Positions 1 to 9,172 are shown, counted from the stretch's first letter. The stretch is 64,000 bases of DNA from Saccharopolyspora thermophila (GCF_014646075.1 NZ_BMMT01000002.1:186001-250000), one strand, 5' to 3'. Notes: generated by a model from the letters alone, not told the origin. Program-made: numbers and translations.

Positions 1-1
1 G

Positions 2-700
2 GAACTACGGGACCGGTTGGTGCTGCACTACGCGCCGCTGGTCAAGTACGTGGCCGGTCGGGTGGGCACCGGGCTGCCCTCGCACGTCGAGGTCTCGGAC
101 CTGATCCAGTCGGGCATCTTCGGCCTGGTCGACGCGATCGAGAAGTTCGAGCCGGAACGCGGCCTGAAGTTCGAGACCTACGCGATGCAGCGCATCCGCG
201 GCGCGATCCTGGACGACCTGCGGGCCCAGGACTGGGTGCCGAGGTCGGTGCGCAGCCGCGCGCGCGACGTGGAGCGCGCCCTGGAGCGGCTGGAGGCGAA
301 GCTGCAGCGCACCGCCACGGACGCGGAGCTGGCCGCCGAGCTCGACCTCAGCGTCGACGAGCTGCGCGACCTGTTCGCGCAGCTGCAGATGACCAGCGTG
401 ATCGCGCTCGACGACCTCATCGGCGCCGGAACCGCGCAGGCGTCGCTGGCCGAGACGCTGCCCGACGAACGGGCGGAGGACCCGGTGGCCGCGCTGGTCG
501 ACCGGGACAGCCGGCGGCAGCTGGCCGAGGCGGTGGAGCGGCTCAGCGAGCGCGACCGCGTGGTCGTGACGCTCTACTACTTCGAGAACCTCACGCTCGC
601 CGAGATCGGCAAGGTGCTCGGCGTGACCGAGTCCCGCGTCTGCCAGCTGCACACCAGGGCCGTCCTGCGGCTGCGCGCGAAGCTCACCGAGCAGAACTGA
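2..700 (+). CDS. whiG: RNA polymerase sigma factor, FliA/WhiG family (5' partial)
   Basis: This is an alternative sigma factor of the sigma-28 class, which in sporulating actinomycetes starts the aerial-hypha to spore programme. The reading frame is open to the left edge, so the start codon and N-terminus lie outside the window and 232 residues are visible. Region 2 is clear (VSDLIQSGIFGLVDAIEKFE), followed by the region 2.4 stretch RIRGAILDDLRAQDWVPRSV. The C-terminal region 4.2 helix-turn-helix reads EIGKVLGVTESRVCQL. Adjacency to an M23 peptidase and rpsB-tsf matches the known whiG neighbourhood of streptomycetes. A general FliA-like sigma factor is the only alternative; no flagellar genes are present. 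Confidence 0.92.
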   Translation, partial: ELRDRLVLHYAPLVKYVAGRVGTGLPSHVEVSDLIQSGIFGLVDAIEKFEPERGLKFETYAMQRIRGAILDDLRAQDWVPRSVRSRARDVERALERLEAKLQRTATDAELAAELDLSVDELRDLFAQLQMTSVIALDDLIGAGTAQASLAETLPDERAEDPVAALVDRDSRRQLAEAVERLSERDRVVVTLYYFENLTLAEIGKVLGVTESRVCQLHTRAVLRLRAKLTEQN

Positions 701-707
701 CCGCGTG

Positions 708-728
708 GCGGTGCGGCGGCGGCACCGC
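708..728. terminator. hairpin between convergent whiG and M23 peptidase genes
   Basis: A 7-bp perfect stem (GCGGTGC / GCACCGC) with a 7-nt loop lies between two convergent stop codons. It has no T tract. It could terminate both genes; this rests on position only. Confidence 0.4.
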
Positions 729-736
729 GGTCCGGC

Positions 737-1282
737 TCAGTCGGGCGGGTCGGTCCAGGGCAGCAGCCGGACGTGGCCGCCGCCGAGCAGACGCAGCGGA
801 TCCAGGTAGTCCGCCCGTCGCCGGGCGCCCCAGTGCAGGCACGCCCGGGGCGGTGGTGCGGAGCAGCCCGGGTGCCCGGGGTCGAGGTGGCCGATCACCT
901 GGCCGCGGGCGACCTGGTCGCCGACCGTCACCAGCGGGGTGACCGGCTCGTAGGTGGTCCGCAGGCCACCCGGGTGCTCGATCGACACCAGATTGCGCTC
1001 GGCCAGCCACCCCGCGTAAAGCACCCGCCCCTCGCCGGCCGCCAGCACCTCCTGTCCCACGTCGCCGATCAGGTCGACACCGCGGTGACCAGGGCCGAAC
1101 GTGTGTTCCGGCGCTTCGAACGGCCGAGCGACCCCAGGCGGCGGCGTCATCGGCCAATCGAACCGGGGCGGCACGCGCACAGCGGCGGGCGTCGTCGGGA
1201 CGACGGCAGCCGGGGCGGTCGCCCCGAGCAACGTCGAGGCGGCGGCCAGGCCGCCGAGCAGCGCGGAAATCAACAGTCGCAT
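737..1282 (-). CDS. M23-family metallopeptidase, secreted
   Basis: A predicted exported peptidoglycan endopeptidase of 181 residues. The chosen ATG opens a signal peptide (MRLLISALLGGLAAASTLLG...) and gives a compact protein. A longer frame upstream has no signal and no plausible start. The M23/LytM core is recognisable from GHRGVDLIG, the first zinc-ligand region with His and Asp, and CLHWGARR near residue 158, which corresponds to the HxH motif of the family. Several M23 proteins are activators of amidases rather than enzymes, but both ligand motifs are present. The gene is convergent with whiG and divergent from rpsB, as in other actinomycetes. No good ribosome-binding site is visible at this start. 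Confidence 0.8.
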   Translation of the reverse strand: MRLLISALLGGLAAASTLLGATAPAAVVPTTPAAVRVPPRFDWPMTPPPGVARPFEAPEHTFGPGHRGVDLIGDVGQEVLAAGEGRVLYAGWLAERNLVSIEHPGGLRTTYEPVTPLVTVGDQVARGQVIGHLDPGHPGCSAPPPRACLHWGARRRADYLDPLRLLGGGHVRLLPWTDPPD

Positions 1283-1689
1283 GGTGGAAGGGGACCGCAG
1301 CCGTCGCGCCGTGACCAGGGGCTTGCGGGAATCTGTGGACAAACCGGGTGGCTGTGGACAACTCGCGGTCCACGATCGAGTGGTCGGTCGCGTCCAGTAC
1401 ACTGTCAGCGCGGTTTCGTGTCCGCGCGGACCGACTTCGCGTATCCGCACGCCACACCTGCGCAGGTCGACCGGCCACCGGCCGGCCACCGGGAACAGCA
1501 CCGAGTTCACAACCTCGGGCAGTGCTGCGCCCAGCGGAGTGGGCCGGCGTCCTCGTGGTCCCGCACTCGTCATCGAGTCCGGGTGGGGGCGGCCGGAGCG
1601 GGTACCAGGGCGGCGGGTCACCCGGCTCGTCGCGGCAACCGAATCGCGCGCCACCCGGCGCGCCCGACCCACGAGGTGCGAACCAGGCC
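1283..1689 (+). promoter_or_regulatory. 407-nt non-coding region upstream of rpsB
   Basis: The region between the divergent M23 gene and rpsB holds no convincing gene. It should contain the rpsB promoter and a long 5' leader. TACACT, at about position 1427, could serve as a -10 element, but no clear -35 pairs with it. Two DnaA-box-like nonamers lie near the peptidase end and are listed separately. Confidence 0.4.
1334..1361 (-). promoter_or_regulatory. pair of DnaA-box-like nonamers
   Basis: TTGTCCACA, the high-GC actinomycete form of the DnaA box, occurs twice on the minus strand (1353-1361 and 1334-1342). Both copies have the same orientation and are 19 bp apart, close to two helical turns. 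No dnaA, dnaN or recognisable origin is nearby, so a regulatory or DnaA-titration role is the likelier reading. Only the two exact matches are seen; function is inferred. Confidence 0.4.
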
Positions 1690-2508
1690 ATGGCCGTCGT
1701 CACCATGAAGCAGCTGCTCGACAGCGGCGTGCACTTCGGGCACCAGACCCGGCGCTGGAACCCGAAGATGAAGCGCTACATCTTCACCGAGCGCAACGGC
1801 ATCTACATCATCGACCTGCAGCAGACCCTGTCCTACATCGACGCGGCCTTCGACTTCGTCAAGCAGACGGTCGCGCACGGCGGGACGATCCTGTTCGTCG
1901 GCACCAAGAAGCAGGCCCAGGAGGCCATCGCCGAGCAGGCCCAGCGGGTCGGCATGCCGTACGTCAACCAGCGCTGGCTGGGCGGCATGCTCACCAACTT
2001 CCAGACCGTGCACAAGCGTCTGCAGCGTCTCAAGGAACTCGAGACCATGGAGCAGACCGGGGGCTTCGAGGGTCGCACCAAGAAGGAGATCTTGATGCTG
2101 ACCCGCGAGAAGGACAAGCTCGAGAAGACCCTCGGCGGTATCCGCGACATGAACAAGGTGCCGAGCGCCGTGTGGATCGTGGACACCAAGAAGGAGCACA
2201 TCGCCGTTGGCGAGGCCCGCAAGCTGGGCATCCCGGTGGTGGCGATCCTGGACACCAACTGTGATCCGGACGAGGTCGACTACCCGATCCCGGGCAACGA
2301 CGACGCCATCCGCTCCGCCGCCCTGCTGACCCGCGTGGTCGCCGACGGTGTCGCCGAGGGTCTGATGGCCCGCAGCGGCCGCGCCAACGGTGCCCCGGAG
2401 GGCGAGGAGAAGCCGGCCGGCGGCGAGCCGCTGGCCGAGTGGGAGAAGGAGCTGCTGGCCGGTTCCGGCCAGGCCGCCGAGGGCGGCGAGCAGTCCGCGC
2501 AGTCCTGA
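1690..2508 (+). CDS. rpsB: 30S ribosomal protein uS2
   Basis: Small-subunit protein S2, 272 residues, needed for assembly of the 30S platform. The N-terminus [20 protein letters not shown] is the classic S2 opening and fixes the start at this ATG, with GAGGTG about 10 nt upstream; a longer open frame upstream is not coding. The internal block [13 protein letters not shown] and the [18 protein letters not shown] segment are family hallmarks. The C-terminus carries an acidic, Ala/Gly-rich extension after about residue 230, common in actinobacterial S2. It is followed by tsf, the usual rpsB-tsf pairing. Confidence 0.98.
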   Translation: MAVVTMKQLLDSGVHFGHQTRRWNPKMKRYIFTERNGIYIIDLQQTLSYIDAAFDFVKQTVAHGGTILFVGTKKQAQEAIAEQAQRVGMPYVNQRWLGGMLTNFQTVHKRLQRLKELETMEQTGGFEGRTKKEILMLTREKDKLEKTLGGIRDMNKVPSAVWIVDTKKEHIAVGEARKLGIPVVAILDTNCDPDEVDYPIPGNDDAIRSAALLTRVVADGVAEGLMARSGRANGAPEGEEKPAGGEPLAEWEKELLAGSGQAAEGGEQSAQS

Positions 2509-2518
2509 GTCCGCCTGC

Positions 2519-2549
2519 TTTCGCGCCCGCCCGGTCGGCGGGCGCGAAA
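2519..2549 (+). terminator. perfect 13-bp hairpin between rpsB and tsf
   Basis: A 13-bp perfect inverted repeat (TTTCGCGCCCGCC) with a 5-nt loop starts 11 nt after the rpsB stop. It is G/C-rich and lacks a downstream T run. It probably acts as a partial terminator or RNA-processing point separating rpsB from tsf. Confidence 0.6.
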
Positions 2550-2696
2550 GCGCGGTCCGGCTGCCCGCTTGTCACACTTGCAGCTGTGACACCCGAGCCG
2601 GGCATGCACCCCCGTTGAGCTGGCCGAACGCCACCCGGGGCTGCCCGTGGAGCACGACCTTCGAAGCTGGGTACGAAGAGAGACGGATAACGCACG

Positions 2697-3512
2697 ATGG
2701 CGAACTTCAGTGCGGCCGACGTCAAGCGTCTGCGCGACCTGACCGGCGCCGGCATGATGGACTGCAAAAAGGCTCTTGAGCAGACCGACGGCGACTTCGA
2801 CAAGGCCGTCGAGAACCTGCGCATCAAGGGCGCCAAGGACGTGGGCAAGCGCGCCGAGCGAGCCACCGCCGAGGGCCTGGTCGCCGCCGAGGGCGGCGTG
2901 CTCATCGAGCTGAACAGCGAGACGGACTTCGTCGCCAAGAACGAGGAGTTCATCGAGCTGGCCAACAAGGTCGTCGCCGCGGTCAAGGCCGCCGGTGCCG
3001 GTGACCTGGAGTCCGCGCTGGCCGCGCCGCTGGACGGCAAGACGGTCTCCGAGGTCATCCAGGAGCTGTCGGCGAAGATCGGCGAGAAGCTGGAGCTGCG
3101 CCGGGTCGCCAAGTTCGACGGCACGGTGGCCACCTACCTGCACCGCCGCTCGGCGGACCTGCCCCCGGCGGTCGGCGTGCTGGTCGAGTACACCGGTGAC
3201 AACGCCGAGGCCGCGCGCGCCGCCGCGATGCAGGTGGCCGCGCTCAAGCCGAAGTACCTCAGCCGCGACGACGTCCCGGAGGACATCGTCGCCAACGAGC
3301 GGCGCATCGCCGAGGAGACCGCCAAGGCCGAGGGCAAGCCGGAGAAGGCGCTGCCGAAGATCGTCGAGGGTCGCCTGAACGGGTTCTTCAAGGAGAACGC
3401 GCTGCTGGACCAGCCCTCGGTGCAGGACAACAAGAAGACCGTCAAGGCCCTGCTGGACGAGGCCGGCGTGACGGTCACCGGCTTCGTCCGGTTCGAGGTC
3501 GGCCAGCCCTGA
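2697..3512 (+). CDS. tsf: translation elongation factor Ts
   Basis: Guanine-nucleotide exchange factor for EF-Tu, 271 residues, cytosolic. The N-terminal UBA-like domain opens with [20 protein letters not shown] followed by [13 protein letters not shown], where the first signature of the family sits. The second signature, [15 protein letters not shown], lies near residue 78 and contains the TDFV contact residues for EF-Tu. Length is typical. It lies 188 nt downstream of rpsB, beyond a strong hairpin, so it may be read through or have its own promoter. Confidence 0.98.
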   Translation: MANFSAADVKRLRDLTGAGMMDCKKALEQTDGDFDKAVENLRIKGAKDVGKRAERATAEGLVAAEGGVLIELNSETDFVAKNEEFIELANKVVAAVKAAGAGDLESALAAPLDGKTVSEVIQELSAKIGEKLELRRVAKFDGTVATYLHRRSADLPPAVGVLVEYTGDNAEAARAAAMQVAALKPKYLSRDDVPEDIVANERRIAEETAKAEGKPEKALPKIVEGRLNGFFKENALLDQPSVQDNKKTVKALLDEAGVTVTGFVRFEVGQP

Positions 3513-3529
3513 CCGGCTGCGGAGGCGTC

Positions 3530-3557
3530 ATGAGCGGCACTGTCGTGCCATGCTCAT
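3530..3557 (+). terminator. hairpin just downstream of tsf
   Basis: ATGAGC plus GGCAC pairs with GTGCC plus GCTCAT across a 4-nt loop and a 2-nt bulge, 17 nt after the tsf stop. It is a candidate terminator or processing hairpin without a T tract. Confidence 0.45.
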
Positions 3558-3672
3558 GCGAGCCGACCGGGTAACACCGTTCGGCGGCCGGCCGGGCCGG
3601 GCACCGGTGGGTGGTGCGTCCGGTCCCCGACTCGGGGATCGGTCGGCCCGGCGGCCGCGGACCGCGGCTTCG

Positions 3673-3706
3673 GCGCCCCGCCTGCGCATGCAGGGCGGGG
3701 CGCTTT
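3673..3706 (+). terminator. strong G/C hairpin with short T tail before pyrH
   Basis: A 13-bp stem with one bulged G and a GCAT tetraloop is followed directly by TTT. It lies in the 370-nt gap between tsf and pyrH and probably ends the rpsB-tsf transcript. The rest of the gap shows no gene. Confidence 0.65.
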
Positions 3707-3882
3707 CGCGAGGATTGCGATGTCGTTGTCGGCAACCAGCAATCTGTCTCGGGTCGCGCAGAATGGGAAAGCCGACCGGACGCCGCCGGGCGACCCCCGG
3801 TGCCCCTACGGCGGTGGTGCACCCACCGGGCGACCAGCCAAGCAAACCGATCGAGAACTGTAGAAGATCGCGGGAGGAATCC

Positions 3883-4632
3883 GTGACCGACGACGGCCCA
3901 TCGCAGCGTGGATATGGCCGGGTGCTGCTCAAACTCGGCGGGGAGATGTTCGGCGGGGGCAGTGTCGGGATCGACCCGGACGTGGTCGGCACGGTCGCCC
4001 GGCAGATCGCCGAGGTCGTCGCCGACGGGGTCGAGGTGGCCATCGTGATCGGCGGCGGGAACTTCTTCCGCGGTGCCGAACTGCAGCAGCGCGGCATGGA
4101 ACGCGCGCGCGGTGACTACATGGCGATGCTGGGCACCGTGATGAACTGTCTGGCCCTGCAGGACTTCCTGGAGCGCGAGCACGGCATCGACACCCGGGTG
4201 ATGACGGCGATCACCATGGGCCAGGTCGCCGAGCCCTACATCCCGCGGCGCGCCATGCGCCACATGGAGAAGGGACGCGTGGTCATCTTCGGCGCCGGTA
4301 CCGGCATGCCGTACTTCTCCACCGACACCACCGCGGCGCAGCGCGCCCTGGAGATCGGTTGCGAGGTGGTGCTCATGGCCAAGGCGGTCGACGGCGTCTA
4401 CTCCGCCGACCCGAGGACCACCCCGGACGCCAAGCTGTTCGAGAGCATCACGCACCGCGAGGTACTGGAACGGGGGCTGAAGGTCGCCGACGCGACCGCC
4501 TTCAGCCTCTGCATGGACAACAACATGCCGATCCTGGTGTTCAACCTGCTGCAGGAAGGCAACATCGCGCGCGCGGTGGGTGGTGAGAAGATCGGCACGC
4601 TGGTCAGCACCCCGGCCACCCCGTCGGCCTGA
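3883..4632 (+). CDS. pyrH: UMP kinase
   Basis: Converts UMP to UDP with ATP in pyrimidine nucleotide synthesis; 249 residues, hexameric amino-acid-kinase fold. GTG is taken as start because GGGAGGA lies 5 nt upstream and the protein then begins just before the first beta strand ([16 protein letters not shown]). The glycine-rich [11 protein letters not shown] segment and the [17 protein letters not shown] block are typical of bacterial PyrH, as is DGVYSADPR near residue 170. It is followed at 100 nt by frr, the standard pairing. Confidence 0.97.
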   Translation: MTDDGPSQRGYGRVLLKLGGEMFGGGSVGIDPDVVGTVARQIAEVVADGVEVAIVIGGGNFFRGAELQQRGMERARGDYMAMLGTVMNCLALQDFLEREHGIDTRVMTAITMGQVAEPYIPRRAMRHMEKGRVVIFGAGTGMPYFSTDTTAAQRALEIGCEVVLMAKAVDGVYSADPRTTPDAKLFESITHREVLERGLKVADATAFSLCMDNNMPILVFNLLQEGNIARAVGGEKIGTLVSTPATPSA

Positions 4633-4732
4633 GCATGCTGGATGCTGATCCGTGGTGGGCCCGACCTGGGGCCGCGCCGCGTAGCAGGCGACACTTGCAA
4701 TGTCCACCGGTCGGCAGACTTAAGGAGCAGCC

Positions 4733-5290
4733 GTGATCGACGAAGCTCTTCTCGAAGGCGAGGAGAAGATGCAAAAGGCGGTGGAGGTGACCAAGGAGGA
4801 GCTGGCCACCGTTCGCACCGGCCGCGCGAACCCCGCGATGTTCTCTGGCATCCTCGTCGAGTACTACGGTTCACCGACGCCGTTGAACCAGCTGGCCAGC
4901 ATCACCGTGCCCGAGGCGCGGCTGGTGGTCATCAAGCCGTATGACAGCAGCCAGCTCGCGGCGATGGAGAAGGCCATCCGGGACTCGGATCTCGGCGTGA
5001 ACCCCTCCAACGACGGCCAGCTCATCCGGGTGGCGATCCCGCAGATGACCGAGGAGCGCCGTAAGGAGATGGTCAAGCTCGCCAAGCACAAGGGCGAGGA
5101 AGGCAAGATCAGCGTGCGGGGCATCCGCCGCAAGGTCAAGGAGGAGATCGACCGGATCGTCAAGGACGGCGAGGCCGGCGAGGACGAGGGCACCCGCGGT
5201 GAGAAGGAACTGGAGAACCTCACCCACCGCTACGTCGCCCAGATCGACGAGCTGGTCAAGCACAAGGAAGCAGAGCTGCTCGAGGTCTGA
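4733..5290 (+). CDS. frr: ribosome recycling factor
   Basis: Splits post-termination ribosomes together with EF-G; 185 residues, the family's exact length. A GTG start is set by AAGGAG five nucleotides upstream and by the N-terminus [18 protein letters not shown]. The segment [12 protein letters not shown] near residue 27 and the basic [20 protein letters not shown] region are diagnostic. The stop codon is followed closely by cdsA, so the two are probably cotranscribed. Confidence 0.97.
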   Translation: MIDEALLEGEEKMQKAVEVTKEELATVRTGRANPAMFSGILVEYYGSPTPLNQLASITVPEARLVVIKPYDSSQLAAMEKAIRDSDLGVNPSNDGQLIRVAIPQMTEERRKEMVKLAKHKGEEGKISVRGIRRKVKEEIDRIVKDGEAGEDEGTRGEKELENLTHRYVAQIDELVKHKEAELLEV

Positions 5291-5326
5291 GTGGTGACGG
5301 CCGGCCAGTGCGAAGGTGAGTCCAGG

Positions 5327-6172
5327 ATGCCCGCTGACAGCCCGGACCCGCCTTCGCCTCCTTCCCGGGCCGGACGCGACCTCCGTGCCGCCATCGGCGT
5401 CGGGGTGGTGCTCGGTGCCGCGATCATCCTGTCGCTGCTGATGGTGCGGTTCGTGTTCATCGGCATCGTGGCCGCCGCCGTGGCGGTGTCGTCGGTGGAG
5501 CTGGCCAATGCGCTGCGGCGCGGTGCCGGGATCCGGGTCTCGCTGGTGCCGGTGCTGCTCGGCGGCCAGGCGATGGTGTGGTTGTCCTGGCTGTTCGGGC
5601 TGCGCGGCATCCTGGTGGCGTTCGCGATCACCGTGCTGGCCTGCCTGGCGTGGCGGTTCCGGCACGGCGTGGACGGCTACCTGCGGGACGTCACGGCCTC
5701 GGTGTTCACCGCGGCGTACGTGCCGTTGTTCGCCGCGTTCGCGGCGATGCTGGTGCGCCCGGAGGACGGCGCGTACCGCGCGTTGTGCTTCATGATCGGC
5801 GTGGTCGCCTCGGACACCGGTGGTTACGCGTTCGGGGTGCTGTTTGGCAGGCATCCGATGGCGCCGACGGTGAGCCCGAAGAAGTCCTGGGAGGGTTTCG
5901 CCGGGTCGATGCTGGTCGGTGTGGTCGCCGGGGTCCTGTCGGTGACGTTGATGCTGGACGGCCAGTGGTGGCAGGGGGCGCTGTTCGGGGCGGCGCTGGT
6001 GGTCAGCGCGACGCTGGGCGACCTCATGGAGTCGTTGATCAAGCGCGATCTCGGCATCAAGGACATGGGGAACCTGCTGCCCGGTCACGGCGGCCTGATG
6101 GACCGGATGGATTCGCTGCTGCCGTCGGCGGCGGTGGCGTGGATGATGCTGTTCTGGCTGCTCCCGAGCTGA
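5327..6172 (+). CDS. cdsA: phosphatidate cytidylyltransferase
   Basis: Makes CDP-diacylglycerol from phosphatidic acid and CTP, the branch point of phospholipid synthesis. It is an integral membrane enzyme of 281 residues with about seven to eight hydrophobic segments. The C-terminal CDS signature is visible as SPKKSWEGFAGSM followed by GDLMESLIKRDLGIKDMGNL and LPGHGGLMDRMDS, holding the catalytic Asp residues. The ATG is preferred because AAGGTGAG precedes it. An in-frame GTG abutting the frr stop (5291) would add 12 residues. The stop overlaps the next gene's ATG. Confidence 0.94.
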   Translation: MPADSPDPPSPPSRAGRDLRAAIGVGVVLGAAIILSLLMVRFVFIGIVAAAVAVSSVELANALRRGAGIRVSLVPVLLGGQAMVWLSWLFGLRGILVAFAITVLACLAWRFRHGVDGYLRDVTASVFTAAYVPLFAAFAAMLVRPEDGAYRALCFMIGVVASDTGGYAFGVLFGRHPMAPTVSPKKSWEGFAGSMLVGVVAGVLSVTLMLDGQWWQGALFGAALVVSATLGDLMESLIKRDLGIKDMGNLLPGHGGLMDRMDSLLPSAAVAWMMLFWLLPS

Positions 6173-6900
6173 TGCGCACCTGGCGGAAGCGGGCTGGTCA
6201 GCAGGTCACGCCGAGCCCCAACATCTGGAACTGGCCGGAGCTCTACGAGAAGGAGAACCGTGCCCAGGACGTGACCGGCGCCGTGTGGCGCGCGCTGCGC
6301 GAGCGCTGCGACTGGAGCGGGAAGGACGTCGTCGACGTCGGTTGCGGGGACGGCTTCCACCTGCCGCTGTTCGCCTCGACGGCGGGCACGGTGATCGGTG
6401 TCGAGCCGCATCCGCCGCTGGCCGAGCGCGCGCGGCGGCGGATGGCGGGCACGCCCGGGGTGGATGTCCGGGTCGCGCCCGCGCAGCAGCTGCCGCTGCC
6501 GGATTCCAGCGTCGACCTGGTGCACGCGCGCACGGCGTACTTCTTCGGGCCGGGCTGCGAGCCGGGACTGGCCGAGGCGGAGCGGGTGCTGCGCCCGGGC
6601 GGCGTGATCGCGATCGTCGACCTGGACACGGCCCGGGCCCCCTATGGCGAGTGGATGCGCGCGGACGCGCCGCAGATCGATCCCGCCGGGATCGAGGCGT
6701 TCTTCCAGCGCCACGGCTTCGAGAGCACCTCGGTGGACACGCTGTGGCGCTTCGACGACCGGGAGACGCTCGAAGCGGTCCTGGGCATCGAGTTCTCCGC
6801 GAAGGTCGCGGCCCGGGCGGCCCGCGAGACGCCTGGCCGCACGATTCCCGTCGCCTACCGCCTTCGGACGCGCACCAAACCGGCCGGGCTGGTGCTCTGA
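6172..6900 (+). CDS. class I SAM-dependent methyltransferase
   Basis: A 242-residue Methyltransf_11-type enzyme of unknown substrate. SAM-binding motif I reads VVDVGCGDGFHLPLF at about residue 52, followed by the acidic motif VIGVEPH. The later motif RVLRPGGVIAIVDLD is also present. Its start overlaps the cdsA stop (TGATG), so translation is probably coupled to cdsA. That placement could suggest a lipid substrate, but nothing in the sequence fixes it. Confidence 0.82.
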   Translation: MRTWRKRAGQQVTPSPNIWNWPELYEKENRAQDVTGAVWRALRERCDWSGKDVVDVGCGDGFHLPLFASTAGTVIGVEPHPPLAERARRRMAGTPGVDVRVAPAQQLPLPDSSVDLVHARTAYFFGPGCEPGLAEAERVLRPGGVIAIVDLDTARAPYGEWMRADAPQIDPAGIEAFFQRHGFESTSVDTLWRFDDRETLEAVLGIEFSAKVAARAARETPGRTIPVAYRLRTRTKPAGLVL

Positions 6901-6982
6901 CGGGGGCGGACCATGAACGCCGACGTGCCCGGCGCGAGCCCGGTGTGGCCGCCGGTCCCGGTGTCCGCCGGGCTCGGCACCC

Positions 6983-7747
6983 TCATTCCCCGGTGCGCTG
7001 GCTGGTGTCGATGACGAAGAAGGTGGCGCCCGCGACGTCCCGCACCAGGGACAGGCGGCCGTGCGGGGAGTCCGATGGCTCGCGGAGCACCGCACCGCCC
7101 AGCTCCGCGGCCTTGGCCGCGGTCGCGTCGGTGCCCACGGCAGGATCGACCTGGAAGTACAGCTGCCAGTGCGCCGGGACGTCCTCGGGCAGCGCCGAGC
7201 TTGTCTCGAACCGCCCCACGGTCGGCAGGTCGTCGACGTACCAGACGGTGTAGTCGAAACCCTCGCCCGGCTCGCCGATCTGCTCCTGGCGGTAGCCCAG
7301 CAGCTCCGCATAGAACGGATCGGCCGAGGAACTGTCGCGGGTGTGCAGCTCCGCCCAGCACAACATGCCCGGGTGGTCCCGGCCGAACGCGGCGTTGGGC
7401 GGCGACTCCCACAACCCGATCGGCGCCCCCGACGGGTCCTCGGCGACCAGGAACGTCTCGTCGGCGGGTGTCTCCGTCGGCGGGACCAGCACCTTGCCGC
7501 CGAGTGCGCGGATCCGCTCCACCGCACGGCGTGCCGACCCGCACTCCAGATACAGCATCCACGCCGCTGGTGCGTCGGTCTCCGGTGGCATCACCCCGGC
7601 CACCGGCGTGGAGTCCTTCAGGGCGATGTTGTAGTCCGGTCGCTTGATCCACCGCCACCCGAACAGCTCGGTGTAGAAGTCCCGGACCTCGGCGATCTGC
7701 TCCGCCGCCAGGTCCACCCAGGCGGGCGCGCCCACGGGAATGGCCAT
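6983..7747 (-). CDS. tandem VOC (glyoxalase/bleomycin-resistance) protein
   Basis: A 254-residue protein made of two vicinal-oxygen-chelate modules, the first from residue 8 (PAWVDLAAEQIAEVRDFYTELFGW), the second from about residue 127 (MLCWAELHTRDSSSADPFYAELLGY). The start is the ATG preceded by GAGGAGGGA. Two-domain proteins of this type in actinomycetes are usually annotated as glyoxalase-like or as a 27-kDa antigen Cfp30B relative. Metal-ligand positions look incomplete, so a binding role is as likely as catalysis. The gene stands alone, facing cdsA and the methyltransferase. Confidence 0.75.
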   Translation of the reverse strand: MAIPVGAPAWVDLAAEQIAEVRDFYTELFGWRWIKRPDYNIALKDSTPVAGVMPPETDAPAAWMLYLECGSARRAVERIRALGGKVLVPPTETPADETFLVAEDPSGAPIGLWESPPNAAFGRDHPGMLCWAELHTRDSSSADPFYAELLGYRQEQIGEPGEGFDYTVWYVDDLPTVGRFETSSALPEDVPAHWQLYFQVDPAVGTDATAAKAAELGGAVLREPSDSPHGRLSLVRDVAGATFFVIDTSQRTGE

Positions 7748-8028
7748 CGCTCCCTCCTCGCGCAAGCGGTCCGGCGGTCCCAGCACCGGACCCGGCTCTC
7801 ACAGGGTGACCGCAGCCCCCGGGGCAAAAACCCGGGTGGCCGATCAAGGTCGGCGGAACAGCCCTCCGGTGGCGTTACTGTTCGGTGCCTTTTCCGCAAC
7901 GCGAACGCCCCCGAATGACGCCTTGATACCCACCCGGTGCTCGTGATCGACTAGTACTGGTCACGCGGTGTGCGTACGCGCATGCCGTCGCCCCGGAAGT
8001 GCAAGCCACCACGGTTACAGGAGCAGCG

Positions 8029-8505
8029 ATGGCGCACCGCGCGGCGGAGCCGGTCACCGCGGGCCTGAGTCGGCTTGCTCAGCTGGACCGGTGCGAACGG
8101 GCCCGCATCATCCGGCAGCTGTGCCACCAGTACCCGGCGTTCCGGGCGCTGCTCAAGCAGGTCACCATCGCCCGCGGCGTGGCCTTCGCGTCCGGGTTGA
8201 TGCTGGCCCTCGCGGTGATGGTGCTCGTCCATGGTGGTTCCGTGTGGTGGGTGTCCGGCATGGTCTTCGCCGGCCTGGCCGGGTTCTGCTACGTGGCGGT
8301 GGCCCTCACCGACAGCCGCTTCGACCTGCTGCTCGCGGTGCTGGGCGCACACCGCACCGACGAACTGCACGCCCGACTGGTGACCGAGCAGATCTACGGC
8401 GACGACCCCACGCCGGACCCGCTGGAAAGGCCGGTGGTGACCTCCCGCGCGGTGAGCTCGCGGCTCACCGGCGAGAAGCACTCACCCGTGCACGCTGATC
8501 GATAG
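8029..8505 (+). CDS. small two-helix membrane protein of unknown function
   Basis: A 158-residue protein I do not recognise. The start is set by CAGGAG six nucleotides upstream; an upstream in-frame start would add ten residues. Residues about 45-65 and 72-92 are hydrophobic (ARGVAFASGLMLALAVMVLV; WVSGMVFAGLAGFCYVAVAL), with charged N- and C-terminal domains, so both ends probably face the cytoplasm. Its last 24 nt overlap the end of the convergent DtxR-family regulator gene. Confidence 0.6.
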   Translation: MAHRAAEPVTAGLSRLAQLDRCERARIIRQLCHQYPAFRALLKQVTIARGVAFASGLMLALAVMVLVHGGSVWWVSGMVFAGLAGFCYVAVALTDSRFDLLLAVLGAHRTDELHARLVTEQIYGDDPTPDPLERPVVTSRAVSSRLTGEKHSPVHADR

Positions 8506-9168
8506 CGCGGTGGCGATCTCGCCGCCCACGAACTCCGTCTCGGTGTTCGGCGGCTCCCCGACCCGCACCACCAGCGGCCCGCCGAAGGGCTTGCGTTCCA
8601 CCACCTCGATCCGGGCGCCGAGTGTCATGCCGTGCTGGGTGAGGTAGCGCAGCAGCTCCGAGTCGGTGTCCCACACCCGCGCGATGGTGCCCACCGTGCC
8701 GGGCTCGACGTGGTCCAGCAGTTTCGTGGCCGGGTGCTCCACGGTGCCGTCCGCGGTCGGGATCGGGTCACCGTGCGGGTCGTGGGTGGGGTTACCGAGC
8801 TTGGCGGCGATGTGCGCGATGAGTTCGTCGGACACCGCGTGCTCCAGCACGTCGGCCTCCCGGTGCACCTCGTCCCAGCTGTAGTTCAGCTCCTCCACCA
8901 GGAACAGCTCGATCAGGCGGTGGCGGCGCAGCACGTCGTAGGCCAGGCGGCGCCCCTCCGGGGTCAGTTCGACGCTGCGGTAGCGGACGTGCGTGACCAG
9001 GCCGAGCTGCGCGAGCTTGTTGATCATCCCGGACACCGAGGACGGGCTCAGGCCGAGCCGCTGGGTCAGGGTGGCGTTGGTGACGGGCACGCCTCGTTCG
9101 CTGAGCCCGTAGATCGCCCGGAGGTAGTCCTCCACCGACGGCGAGGGGCGCTCGGCCATACTCGTCAT
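8482..9168 (-). CDS. mntR: DtxR/MntR-family metal-dependent transcriptional regulator
   Basis: A 228-residue metal-activated repressor. It has an N-terminal winged helix (SVEDYLRAIYGLSERG, then RLGLSPSSVSGMINKLA as recognition helix), a dimerisation/metal domain (HRLIELFLVEELNYSWDEVHREADVLEHAVSDEL) and a C-terminal FeoA-like SH3 domain from about residue 150. In iron-sensing DtxR/IdeR the metal domain reads EACRWEH. Here the Cys position is Asp (EADVLEH), a carboxylate as in MntR, which favours manganese sensing. It is the last gene of a metal ABC transporter operon, 4 nt behind the permease. A second possible start is 9 nt downstream. Confidence 0.85.
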   Translation of the reverse strand: MTSMAERPSPSVEDYLRAIYGLSERGVPVTNATLTQRLGLSPSSVSGMINKLAQLGLVTHVRYRSVELTPEGRRLAYDVLRRHRLIELFLVEELNYSWDEVHREADVLEHAVSDELIAHIAAKLGNPTHDPHGDPIPTADGTVEHPATKLLDHVEPGTVGTIARVWDTDSELLRYLTQHGMTLGARIEVVERKPFGGPLVVRVGEPPNTETEFVGGEIATALSISVHG

Positions 9169-9172
9169 GCTT

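Noticed and set aside
3530-3882. Extended pyrH start far upstream of the GTG
   Set aside because: The upstream frame runs through hairpins with no protein-like content, whereas the GTG has a strong ribosome-binding site and fits the family N-terminus.
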